DNA of 64,000 nt, from contig JBGAPI010000006.1 of the NCBI GenBank assembly GCA_044221335.1, forward strand, positions 1 to 64,000. Reading direction: 5' to 3'. The notes beneath the pieces are model-generated. The model saw only the letters and a program-made list of their open reading frames with translations, searched no databases and had not been told where the DNA came from. This document shows positions 34,697 to 42,051 of this stretch, in pieces. A program made the position numbers and the translations under genes. How positions within the stretch are numbered: position 1 is the first letter of the stretch; every line of letters begins with the position of its first letter. The stretch is from JBGAPI01 sp044221335 (GTDB lineage: Bacteria; Pseudomonadota; Gammaproteobacteria; Xanthomonadales; Ahniellaceae).

Positions 34697-34796
34697 GGCG
34701 AGAGAATCGCCGGAGAGGCCATCGACCGAACGCCACCAACATGGCGATTTCGGGGCGGCCCGTGGTCGTTGCGTGAAGAACTGCGCGACGACGGCG

Positions 34797-35300
34797 TCAG
34801 CCCGGCGGAGCGACGGCGCGCTCGCCGCGGGCGCGCCGGACCCGCTCCGCCAGCGCCTCGACGATCGGCGAGCAGTCGCGGGGGTAGAACCAGAGCGGCA
34901 AGGCCGGTGAGAAGTGGATGCGCTCGCCGAGCGGTCCGGGGCTCACGAGATGGAGCGTGATCCGGGGCGGATTCAACAGCGGCAGCAGCGACACCCGGGC
35001 GATCTGCTGGAGGGCGATGCGCTGCTCGCTGCCGCCCTTGCGCACGATCAGCGCGTCGCCGGCGTCGAACACCTCGTCGGCCAGGCTCCAGAACACCGTG
35101 CGGAACAGGAGGAAGCCGCCCACGATCATCACTGGCAGCATCACGAGACCGACGGTCTCGCTCTCGCCGGTACCCTTGATCGCCAGAAGCACCGTCATCA
35201 GGCCGAGCATGCCGAACCAGAAGGCGGGCAGGATCCGGCGGAAGAAGACGAGGCGGGTCGAGATCAGCTGGGGGGTTTGGGTGTTCATATCCTGGTTCAC
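34797..35300 (-). CDS. Membrane protein with PH-like cytoplasmic part, function unknown
   Basis: 167 residues; an ATG four codons later is an alternative start. Two membrane segments (ILPAFWFGMLGLMTVLLAI and VGLVMLPVMIVGGFLLFRTV) are followed by a region whose order (DEVFDAGDALIVRKGGSEQR, IALQQIARVSLLPLLNPPRI and ITLHLVSPGPLGERIHFSPA) looks like the bacterial PH domain fold. A short basic tail closes the protein. The assignment to a PH-like family is inferred from the pattern only. Confidence 0.65.
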   Translation of the reverse strand: MNQDMNTQTPQLISTRLVFFRRILPAFWFGMLGLMTVLLAIKGTGESETVGLVMLPVMIVGGFLLFRTVFWSLADEVFDAGDALIVRKGGSEQRIALQQIARVSLLPLLNPPRITLHLVSPGPLGERIHFSPALPLWFYPRDCSPIVEALAERVRRARGERAVAPPG

Positions 35301-35419
35301 GTCAATGAGGGACGCGTCGGATCAGCACGGCGTGCGGGGCGCACGGAGGCCCCGACCGTCCTGACCGCTTCTTCCCGCTCTCCGGCCCCGTGCTGCGACG
35401 AGAAGCGTAGCTCCGATGA

Positions 35420-35495
35420 AGCAATCCAGTGAGCTGGCTCTTGCTTCGGCGCGATGAAGCGCAAGGCGCTGGATGGCTTCGCTGCGCTCGCAAAG
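35420..35495. repeat. Partial GAAGCAATCC-type palindromic repeat
   Basis: GATGAAGCAATCCAG on the left and GGATGGCTTCGCTGCGCTCGC on the right form a diverged copy of the bipartite element seen at 7331 and 34010, without the outer GTCATTGCGAGG ends. It lies 56 bases upstream of the next plus-strand gene. Confidence 0.5.
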
Positions 35496-35551
35496 TCGGG
35501 CTTGGGATTGCCGACGCAGCAGCGGCGCGAGCACCGCACTACACTGTCGTC

Positions 35552-35857
35552 ATGAACTCGCGCCGCCTGTTCGTCCTCGCCGCCTCCGGTCTCGCCCTTC
35601 CCGGCGCGTGGGCCGGCAGCAAGTCCGACGCCGCCCGCGTCTACGGCAAGATCCAGGTCGTGCAGTCCTTCCCGGACTTCAAGGTCCAGGTCGTGTCGAG
35701 CTTCGCGGACCTCAAGGTGCAGGTGGTGACGAGCTTCCCCGACGCCCCGGGCAAGTGGCAGATGGTCGACAGCTTCCCGGACTTCAAGATCCAGTTCGTC
35801 GACAGCTTTCCCGACTTCACCATCACCTACGTCAGCAGCTTCCCCGGCGTCTCGTAG
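35552..35857 (+). CDS. Six-repeat SFPDF protein, likely 7(1) septoil-knot family
   Basis: 101 residues from the ATG at 35552. After a signal-like segment (RLFVLAASGLALPGAWAG) the chain is six short repeats: IQVVQSFPDFK, VQVVSSFADLK, VQVVTSFPDAPGK, WQMVDSFPDFK, IQFVDSFPDFT and ITYVSSFPGVS. Each is one strand and a turn with consensus (V/I)xxVxSFPDxK. The pattern resembles the small bacterial family named for a predicted 7(1) protein knot (septoil knot, PF19647 from memory). That match is from recollection and was not searched. The signal peptide suggests export. Its TAG stop is the first triplet of a repeat element. Confidence 0.7.
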   Translation: MNSRRLFVLAASGLALPGAWAGSKSDAARVYGKIQVVQSFPDFKVQVVSSFADLKVQVVTSFPDAPGKWQMVDSFPDFKIQFVDSFPDFTITYVSSFPGVS

Positions 35858-36010
35858 GGCGTGCCCTGCACGCCATCGCGAGGCAGGTCGGCCTCGCCGC
35901 GCGGCACTTGCCGCGACACCTGGGGCGCCCCTGCGCGGCAGCGCGAGGCACTTCGGCCTGGACGCGCTGTCCGAACTCCTCGCGACGGCGCGCAGTGCGC
36001 GCCCTACGAC
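35855..36010. repeat. Long TAGGGCG-type repeat after the SFPDF-repeat gene
   Basis: It begins TAGGGCGTGCCCTGCACGCC on the stop codon of the upstream gene and ends GGCGCGCAGTGCGCGCCCTA at about 36006. The middle includes CGCGAGGCAGGTCGGCCTCG and CGCGAGGCACTTCGGCCTGG, an internal tandem pair. No gene is supported between 35858 and 36160. Confidence 0.65.
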
Positions 36011-36160
36011 CCCGTGATTGCAAAGGAGTGCGTCCTCGGCGCGGCGACAGCGATCGACCGATGATCGAGTTTCAGGGACCACGGCGCGTAGCTTTCAAGG
36101 CCCCGGACTGCGCACATCGCAGGCGGGGCCCGCCCCTCAGCCACGAAGGCCCACGCGCCG

Positions 36161-36712
36161 ATGTCCGCGACTCCCCATGCGCTCGCCCACCTCCCCGTCC
36201 GGCCGCTGATCGCCGTGCAACGTCCCTCGACGGTGCCTCGGATGATCGCCTACCGCATCGAGCGGGTCGCCTGCGGTCGCGCGATCCACTACAGCGCCGA
36301 GCTGTACTGCGAGGAATGCGCGTTCCGCAGCGGACGGGTGCGCTTCGCCAGCACCGCGGCGCTGCGCCGCGGCTGCCCCTGCCCGCGCTGCGCCGACCCG
36401 CGGGTGCACTCGAGCAAGCCGAACTGGCTGGTGGTATTCAGCGGCGAGAGCAAGGCGGGCGGCAGCTGGAACTGGTCGTTGCGCCGTGACGGTGTCGAGA
36501 CCCAGCGGGGCAGCTCGCCGCCGTCGCAGCCGTCCTACGACGCTGTGCTCCGGATGGCCACCGATCACCTGCACCGCAGCGGCATGCTGAAGCCGGGCGA
36601 CGACATCCCGTCCGCACGTTTCCTGGTCGAGCCGGTCGGCTCGCTCAATCTCGGCGGGCGCCGTCGCCGCAAGCGACGCGCGGGCACGCCGTTGTCCCGC
36701 CTGCCGTCCTAG
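36161..36712 (+). CDS. Hypothetical protein with zinc-ribbon-like cysteines
   Basis: 183 residues from the ATG at 36161; an ATG at 36242 (MIAYRIERVACG) may be the real start. Cysteines cluster as YCEECAFRSG and GCPCPRCADP, a CxxC...CxCxxC arrangement suited to one zinc site. Later segments are NWLVVFSGESKAGGSWNWSL and GMLKPGDDIPSARFLVEP, with a basic end (GGRRRRKRRAG). No family is recognised. The high-GC third positions fit coding in this frame better than the opposite strand. Confidence 0.5.
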   Translation: MSATPHALAHLPVRPLIAVQRPSTVPRMIAYRIERVACGRAIHYSAELYCEECAFRSGRVRFASTAALRRGCPCPRCADPRVHSSKPNWLVVFSGESKAGGSWNWSLRRDGVETQRGSSPPSQPSYDAVLRMATDHLHRSGMLKPGDDIPSARFLVEPVGSLNLGGRRRRKRRAGTPLSRLPS

Positions 36713-36835
36713 GATTCGACTGCGTTTCAGGGGCGGGACGACGCAGGTCCCGTCTTGACGAGGCTCCATCGCCCCGCGAACCGGGGCACACCGTGACGAC
36801 GAAGCACGGAACGCGATCCACGACCCTGCGCCCGG

Positions 36836-36874
36836 CCGCGGTCGGCACCGACAGCCATGCGGTGCCGGCCGCGG
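36836..36874 (+). terminator. Possible terminator hairpin
   Basis: CCGCGGTCGGCACCG and CGGTGCCGGCCGCGG form a 15-bp stem with one mismatch around a nine-base loop, followed by TCCATTTTCC. It lies 124 bases after the stop of the upstream plus-strand gene and 125 bases before the next one. The T-run is short, so activity is uncertain. Confidence 0.35.
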
Positions 36875-36998
36875 TCCATTTTCCGGCCCGGGGGAGCCGA
36901 CGGCGACGACGTCCTCGGCATCACGGCCGGAACCCGCGACGGAGCAGATGCTCGCGGCGTCATCAGGCAACATCAGCCCCCCGACCAGGACCCCCGAC

Positions 36999-37430
36999 AT
37001 GCGCCTCGTCCTCGCCTCCCTGACTGCCCTCGCCCTTGCCGGTTGCGCCACCACGCCGGCAACCTCGCTGCCGCTGTCGACCATCACCGGCACGCCGTAC
37101 ACCAAGACCGATCCGCACATCTACCCGGTTCGGATCATCGCGGTCGACGGCGAGGAGTACTTCAGCGCCCGCAATCCGGACGGGGAGATCCATCTCGTTC
37201 CCGGACCGCACTGGATCGTTGCCCAGGCCGACCCGGCCAAGGCGGCACGCAAGAACACCGAGAAGTCCTTCGCGTACAAGATCGAGCCCTGCACCCGGAT
37301 CAACTTCGCGGCCGAGCGCGAGACGCCGATGTCGGCCGAGTGGAAGCTGCTGGTCGACCACCAGGAGACGGTCAAGGCCTGCAATCCGGAAGAGGAAATG
37401 GCGAAGGCGGCGGCGCGCGCGAAGCGTTGA
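36999..37430 (+). CDS. Small lipoprotein, function unknown
   Basis: 143 residues from the ATG at 36999, with AGGA upstream. The signal peptide MRLVLASLTALALAGC ends in a lipobox with Cys16. The mature region has PHIYPVRIIAVDGEEYFSA and GPHWIVAQADPAKAARK strands, then SFAYKIEPCTRINFAAERE and a charged helical end. A single CxxC-free Cys pair (EPCTR and KACNP) may bridge. The order suggests a small PEGA-like or beta-sandwich protein, but no family is claimed. Confidence 0.7.
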   Translation: MRLVLASLTALALAGCATTPATSLPLSTITGTPYTKTDPHIYPVRIIAVDGEEYFSARNPDGEIHLVPGPHWIVAQADPAKAARKNTEKSFAYKIEPCTRINFAAERETPMSAEWKLLVDHQETVKACNPEEEMAKAAARAKR

Positions 37431-37499
37431 CGCCGCGATGCCGGCGGTCGCGGGTGGGGCGTCCGTCCCTCCCGCGATCACCCGCCGTACGATTCGCGG

Positions 37500-38333
37500 A
37501 TGCGTTCACGCACCGTCGTCTTCACCACCGTCGCGCTGCTGGCTTTCGCCGGCAATTCCGTGCTGTGCCGCGTCGCGCTGTCGCGAACGGCGATCGACGC
37601 GGCGAGCTTCACGCTGATCCGGATCGCCGCCGGCGCCGTGGTGCTCGGCGCGATCGCCCGCTGGCGCGGCACGGAGCGAACCGGCGACGGCACCTGGATC
37701 TCCGCGGCAGCCCTGTTCGCCTACGCCGCGGGCTTCTCGTTCGCCTACCGCAGCCTCGGCGCCGCGACCGGAGCGCTGCTGCTGTTCGGAGCGGTGCAGG
37801 CGACGATGATCGGCCATGGGCTCGCCCGCGGCGAGCGCCTGGGCCCGCGGCAGGCGCTGGGCCTCGCCCTCGCGCTGACGGGACTCGTCGTCCTGCTGCG
37901 CCCGGGACTCAGCGCTCCGCCGCCGCTCGCGGCCGCGCTGATGCTGGTCGCGGGCATGGCCTGGGGCGTGTATTCGCTGCGTGGCCGCGGCGCCGGCGAT
38001 CCGACCCGGGTCACCGCAGGCAACTTCCTGCGCGCCACGCCGTTCGCGCTGGCGCTGTCGCTGGCACTGGCCACGCATGCCCTGCCGACCATCGACGCGA
38101 GCGGCGCCGCCTATGCCATCGCGTCCGGGGCGCTGACGTCCGGCGTCGGCTACGCGATCTGGTACGCCGCATTGCCGGACCTCGGCGCGACGCGGGCCGC
38201 GACCGTGCAGTTGTCGGTGCCGATCCTGACCGCATTCGGCGGAGTGCTGATGCTGGGCGAGACCGCCAGCCCGCGCCTGGCACTGGCCGCTGCGGCGATC
38301 CTCGGCGGGATCGCGCTGGTATTGCGCCGCTGA
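37500..38333 (+). CDS. DMT-superfamily transporter (EamA type)
   Basis: 277 residues with about ten membrane helices in two EamA halves. The first half ends GLALALTGLVVLLRPGL, a typical EamA motif, and the second ends AAAAILGGIALVLRR with FGGVLMLGETASPRLALAAA before it. GNSVLCRVALSRTAIDAASF near the start is also characteristic. It is a metabolite exporter by family; the substrate is unknown. It stands 69 bases after the lipoprotein gene. Confidence 0.88.
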   Translation: MRSRTVVFTTVALLAFAGNSVLCRVALSRTAIDAASFTLIRIAAGAVVLGAIARWRGTERTGDGTWISAAALFAYAAGFSFAYRSLGAATGALLLFGAVQATMIGHGLARGERLGPRQALGLALALTGLVVLLRPGLSAPPPLAAALMLVAGMAWGVYSLRGRGAGDPTRVTAGNFLRATPFALALSLALATHALPTIDASGAAYAIASGALTSGVGYAIWYAALPDLGATRAATVQLSVPILTAFGGVLMLGETASPRLALAAAAILGGIALVLRR

Positions 38334-38409
38334 ACCGTCGGTCGGATGTCGCCGCGATCGCCGGTGACCGCGGCGACCGGGAGTCCTGACGGGCACGGGC
38401 GAGGCGGCA

Positions 38410-39033
38410 CTACGCCCCGTAACGCCGAAACCCGTCGCGCTGTTCCAGTCGCTCGACGTAGGCCGCCACTGCCGACAGGGCCGGCCGCGCGATCGGAGTC
38501 TCCTGCCAGCGCCGTACGGACACCCCGATCACGATGTCGGCGAGCGTGAACTCCCGGCCCGCGACATGGCCTGCGCCGCCCGCCAGCACGCCATCCAGGA
38601 TCGTCATCAGGCGGTTCCACTGCTGCTCGCTCGCGCGCGCCGCGGCCGGATCGGCATGGGCGGGGCTGTTCCGCACGTGGTGCTGGAAGGCGTAGCGCCA
38701 CGCCGGATTGAGCTCGCTCGCCTGCCAGTCCATCCATTGTTCGACGCGGGCGCGTTCGCGGGGACGCGCCGGAAGGAGGTCGGTTCGCGCTTCGCGGGCG
38801 GCGAGGTAGCGGCAGATGGCGTTCGATTCCCACAGCGCGGCATCGCCGTCGACCAGGACCGGGACGAGGGCATTGGGGTTGCATGCGCGGACCTCCGCGG
38901 AATCCCCGCGGAGGTCGACGTGGTCGAGGGACAGGCCGAGCTCGAACGCGGTCCAGAGAACCTTGCGGACATTGATCGAGCGGGGATTGCCGTACAGGCG
39001 GAGCGTGTCGATCGCGGATCTCCCGGACGCCAT
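38410..39033 (-). CDS. Glutathione S-transferase
   Basis: 207 residues from the ATG at 39033. The thioredoxin-like domain starts LRLYGNPRSINVRKVLWTAF, with Ser/Asn at the expected glutathione thiol position. NALVPVLVDGDAALWESNAI carries the cis-Pro and the ES that binds the gamma-glutamyl group. The helical domain contains FTLADIVIGVSVRRW, the conserved N-capping box. It probably conjugates glutathione to electrophiles. It is transcribed in the same direction as the PhzF gene, 52 bases downstream of it. Confidence 0.9.
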   Translation of the reverse strand: MASGRSAIDTLRLYGNPRSINVRKVLWTAFELGLSLDHVDLRGDSAEVRACNPNALVPVLVDGDAALWESNAICRYLAAREARTDLLPARPRERARVEQWMDWQASELNPAWRYAFQHHVRNSPAHADPAAARASEQQWNRLMTILDGVLAGGAGHVAGREFTLADIVIGVSVRRWQETPIARPALSAVAAYVERLEQRDGFRRYGA

Positions 39034-39085
39034 GCGGCGCGTAGCGGTGAGGAGGCCTGCGGGTGCGCCCGCGCCCCCCGACGGC

Positions 39086-39871
39086 TCATGCGCAGAGCCG
39101 GCCTTCGGAATAGAAGACGCAACGGCCGCTGAGTTCGACGCGATCGCCGACCCGGCGGACGCCGATCTCGCCGCCGCGGGCCGAGGCCTGCCAGGCCCGG
39201 AACTGGTCGCGCCCGAGGCGCTCGGCCCAGAACGGCGCCAGCGCGCAGTGGGCGCCGCCGGTGACCGGATCCTCCGGGATGCCCTTGGCCGGTGCGAAGT
39301 AGCGGCTGGTGAAGTCGTAGTCGCCGTCACCAGCCGCGGTGACCACCACGCCGTCCGCATCGAAGCGCGCGATCGCGGCGATGTCCGGTGCCAGCGTCCG
39401 CACCGTGGCGGCATCGGCGAGGCGCGCGATCAGGTTGGTGCCATCGTGCGCGACCTCGAGCGGCGCGGCTCCGAGGGCGACGCCGAGTCCCGCCGGTGCC
39501 TCGACGAGGCGGGGTCGCCGTTGCGGGAAGTCCATCCGGTAGAACTCGCCGTCGCGGCGCACGCCGAGCGCGCCGCTGGCGGTATGGAACACCACCCGGT
39601 CGCGGCCGCGCTCGAGGCGCTCCAGCACCACCGCGGCACTCGCCAGCGTGGCGTGGCCGCACAGTGGCACCTCGACGGTCGGGGTGAACCAGCGGAGGCG
39701 ATAGTCGGTTCCGGAACACACCAGGAAGGCGGTCTCGGCGAGGTTGTGTTCGGCGGCGATCGCCTGCAGTTCGGCATCTTCCGGAAACGCCGGCAGGTGG
39801 ATCACGGCGGCGGGATTGCCTTCGAAGCGGCGACGGGCGAAGGCGTCCACTTGGAACATTGGTATGCTCAT
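39086..39871 (-). CDS. PhzF-family isomerase/epimerase
   Basis: 261 residues from the ATG at 39871; in-frame ATGs at 39883 and 39859 are alternatives. The fold markers are VDAFARRRFEGNPAAVIHLP near the start, HNLAETAFLV with the catalytic Glu of PhzF, LCGHATLASAAVVLE, and IPEDPVTGGAHCALAPFW in the second half. Members isomerise small metabolites; PhzF itself acts in phenazine synthesis, but no other phenazine gene is present, so the substrate is unknown. It is divergent from the MocR-type regulator, which probably controls it. Confidence 0.88.
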   Translation of the reverse strand: MSIPMFQVDAFARRRFEGNPAAVIHLPAFPEDAELQAIAAEHNLAETAFLVCSGTDYRLRWFTPTVEVPLCGHATLASAAVVLERLERGRDRVVFHTASGALGVRRDGEFYRMDFPQRRPRLVEAPAGLGVALGAAPLEVAHDGTNLIARLADAATVRTLAPDIAAIARFDADGVVVTAAGDGDYDFTSRYFAPAKGIPEDPVTGGAHCALAPFWAERLGRDQFRAWQASARGGEIGVRRVGDRVELSGRCVFYSEGRLCA

Positions 39872-39877
39872 TTTCGT

Positions 39878-39950
39878 ATCCATTCGATATCGGTGTAGCC
39901 AATCTCGCCGATAGTAGCCAAACTGTTCCATAGCCAATCACCGAATGGAT
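39878..39950. promoter_or_regulatory. Candidate MocR operator with three TAGCCAA direct repeats
   Basis: The 86-base divergent spacer holds TAGCCAATC at 39896, TAGCCAAAC at 39915 and TAGCCAATC at 39931, spaced 19 and 16 bases. They are framed by an inverted pair, ATCCATTCG at 39878-39886 and CGAATGGAT at 39942-39950. MocR regulators are known to bind direct repeats near divergent promoters. The site is therefore a likely operator for the regulator at 39958 and the PhzF gene. Confidence 0.6.
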
Positions 39951-39957
39951 CTCTGCC

Positions 39958-41460
39958 ATGCCGCCCACGTTTCTCGCCGGCGTTCGCTTCCAGCCCGACC
40001 CTGGCTCGCCCCTGCCGCTGTACCGCCAGCTCGCCGCCGCGCTGCGCGAGGCAATCGCTGCCGGGCGACTCGCGGTGGGCGCGCGGCTGCCGTCGGAGCG
40101 CGACTACGCGGTCCGTCTCGGCGTCAGCCGAACCACCGTCACCGCCGCCTACCAGGAGCTGAAGGACCAGGGCCTGCTGCGCGGCTATGTCGGCCGCGGC
40201 GCGGTGGTGCTGGCGGCCGACGTGGACGACGGCGGCATCGGATCGGGCCTGCCGTGGCCGCAGCTCGGCGCCCGCCTCACCCGCCATGGCCTGCCCGCCG
40301 CCGTCCAGCGGCGTTCCGCGGAGATCACGCTCGGCGACGGCTGGCTGCATCCGGAACTGCTGCCGGCCGCCGCACTGCAGGAAGCCGCGCTCCGTGCTGC
40401 CGGTGACGCCGACCTGTTCGTGCGCGCCGCGGCACCGCTCGGCCTGCCGGCCCTGCGCGCCGCGATCGCACGACGGGAGTCGCGTCCCGGCCGCCGGGTC
40501 GAGCCCGACGATGTGCTCGTCTGCGGGGGCGCGCAGCAAGGCATCCATCTCGTCGCCCGCGCCCTGCTCGGTCCCGGCGACCGCGTGCTGACCGAGAGCC
40601 CGACCTGGCATGGCGCGGTCCGCGCGTTCCGCGGCGCCGGCGCCGAGGTGGCCAGCGTCCCGATGGATGCCGAGGGCATCGATCCTGACGCGCTGGAGGA
40701 CGCGCTGCTGCGGCAACGCCCGAAGCTCGTCAATCTGATCCCGACGCTGCATTGCCCGACCGGCCGCGTCGCCAGCGTCGCGCGACGGCGCCGCGTGCTG
40801 GCGCTGTGCCAGCGCTACCGCACGCCGATCCTGGAGAGCCAGGTCTACGGCGAGCTGATGTTCGACGCGGCGGCCACGCCGCCGTCGCTGCGCCAGCTCG
40901 ACGACCGCGGCCTGGTGATCGAGCTCGGCAGCATCGCGAAGTCGCTGAGCCCGGCGCTCCGGCTCGGCTGGCTGATGGCACCGCGGGCCGCGCTGGCACT
41001 GCTCGGGGCCGCGAAGGCTGGGCTCGACCTCGGAACGCCCGCGCTGCCGCAGGCGATCCTCGCGGACCTCTTCGATCGCGGCATCGCGGACCGCCATCTG
41101 GTCCGTCTCCGTCGTGCGCTCGCCGCTCGTCGCGACGCCCTGGTCGCCGCGCTCGCGGCGGATTGCCCGGAGCTCCGGCTGACGCCACCGGCGGGCGGGC
41201 TCTACCTGTGGGGCACGCTGCCCCCGGGAACCAGCGGCGCCGAGCTCGAGGCCGCCGCCGCCGCCGAGGGCGTCGCGGTCCGCGGCGGCGAGGCCTTCCT
41301 GCCGGAGGCGGGGCCGTCCCGGCACCTTCGCCTTTGTTTCGCCGCGGCCCCTGCCGACGCCCTCGCCGCCGGCGCCGGGCGGCTCGGGCGGGCCCTCCGG
41401 CGACTCATCGCCGAACCGCGCGCGACCGTCGATCGCGGCCACGCGGCGGCCTGGGTGTAG
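39958..41460 (+). CDS. MocR/PdxR-type regulator (GntR helix-turn-helix with aminotransferase domain)
   Basis: 500 residues. The amino-terminal winged helix of GntR type has PLPLYRQLAAALREAIAAG, RLPSERDYAVRLGVSRTTVT and YQELKDQGLLRGYVGRG. A linker leads to a fold-type-I aminotransferase domain (CGGAQQGIHLVARALLGPGD, PTLHCPTGRV) with the PLP lysine in GSIAKSLSPALRLGW. Such proteins sense PLP or amino-acid adducts and regulate neighbouring genes. Divergent placement from phzF suggests that gene is a target. The canonical TPxHQxPTG is PTLHCPTG here, a small departure. Confidence 0.9.
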   Translation: MPPTFLAGVRFQPDPGSPLPLYRQLAAALREAIAAGRLAVGARLPSERDYAVRLGVSRTTVTAAYQELKDQGLLRGYVGRGAVVLAADVDDGGIGSGLPWPQLGARLTRHGLPAAVQRRSAEITLGDGWLHPELLPAAALQEAALRAAGDADLFVRAAAPLGLPALRAAIARRESRPGRRVEPDDVLVCGGAQQGIHLVARALLGPGDRVLTESPTWHGAVRAFRGAGAEVASVPMDAEGIDPDALEDALLRQRPKLVNLIPTLHCPTGRVASVARRRRVLALCQRYRTPILESQVYGELMFDAAATPPSLRQLDDRGLVIELGSIAKSLSPALRLGWLMAPRAALALLGAAKAGLDLGTPALPQAILADLFDRGIADRHLVRLRRALAARRDALVAALAADCPELRLTPPAGGLYLWGTLPPGTSGAELEAAAAAEGVAVRGGEAFLPEAGPSRHLRLCFAAAPADALAAGAGRLGRALRRLIAEPRATVDRGHAAAWV

Positions 41461-41556
41461 ACGGTTTCCTAGCCCTTTCGATACGGTGTGCGGCAGTCGA
41501 GCCTGTCGCTACCATCGACGGCATCGCGGCGCGCTCGGACTCGGGAGGGAGGACGG

Positions 41557-41952
41557 ATGAACGCACAGGATCAACCGAATCATCGCGGCGGCGACGCCGC
41601 TCGAGCGCCGCGCAGCGGCGCGCCATGGCCGCTGCTGCTGCCGCTGCTCGTCCTGCTCGGCGCCTGCAAGCCCGACCCGGTCAAGATCGCCGTCGCCGCG
41701 TGCCGCGACGAGATCCCGAAACACACCCAGCTGACCTGGGAGATGGACGATTCCCGGCTCACCACCGGCATGAAGACCGACGCCGGCGGCGTCACCGAGT
41801 TCATCGGACTGATCGTGTTCGAGAAGGGCATGTCGTCCGAGTCGACCCAGACCATCCACTGCCGCGCGGTCATCAGCACCAAGGACGACAAGACCACCGT
41901 CGACGTGATCTCGGTGCAGTTCTTCCCGGTCGACGACAAGATCAAGCCCTAG
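41557..41952 (+). CDS. Small lipoprotein, function unknown
   Basis: 131 residues from the ATG at 41557, preceded by GGAGGGAGGACGG. A polar leader of about 23 residues comes before the hydrophobic stretch (WPLLLPLLVLLGAC) that ends in a lipobox Cys at about 37, so this signal sequence is longer than usual. The mature chain has KIAVAACRDEIPKHTQLTWE, GGVTEFIGLIVFEKGMSSES and TIHCRAVISTKDDKTTVDVI, probably a small alpha/beta fold with one disulfide. No family recognised. Confidence 0.7.
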   Translation: MNAQDQPNHRGGDAARAPRSGAPWPLLLPLLVLLGACKPDPVKIAVAACRDEIPKHTQLTWEMDDSRLTTGMKTDAGGVTEFIGLIVFEKGMSSESTQTIHCRAVISTKDDKTTVDVISVQFFPVDDKIKP

Positions 41953-42051
41953 CCGTCCGTCGAGCGACGGCACTCCGGTTCGGATTTCAGGTCGGGGCTC
42001 CGGGGCCCGACCGGACCCGCCCTCGACCGTGGCTGCCGCCGCGTTCGCTGC

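Noticed and set aside
36137..37120. A 327-codon minus-strand frame over two small plus-strand genes
   Set aside because: The plus strand has a lipoprotein with a clear lipobox and a Cys-rich protein with better codon pattern. The antisense frame has no signal or motif.
39086..39871. PhzF considered as evidence for phenazine biosynthesis
   Set aside because: No other phz gene is present, and the family is broad with many unrelated substrates.
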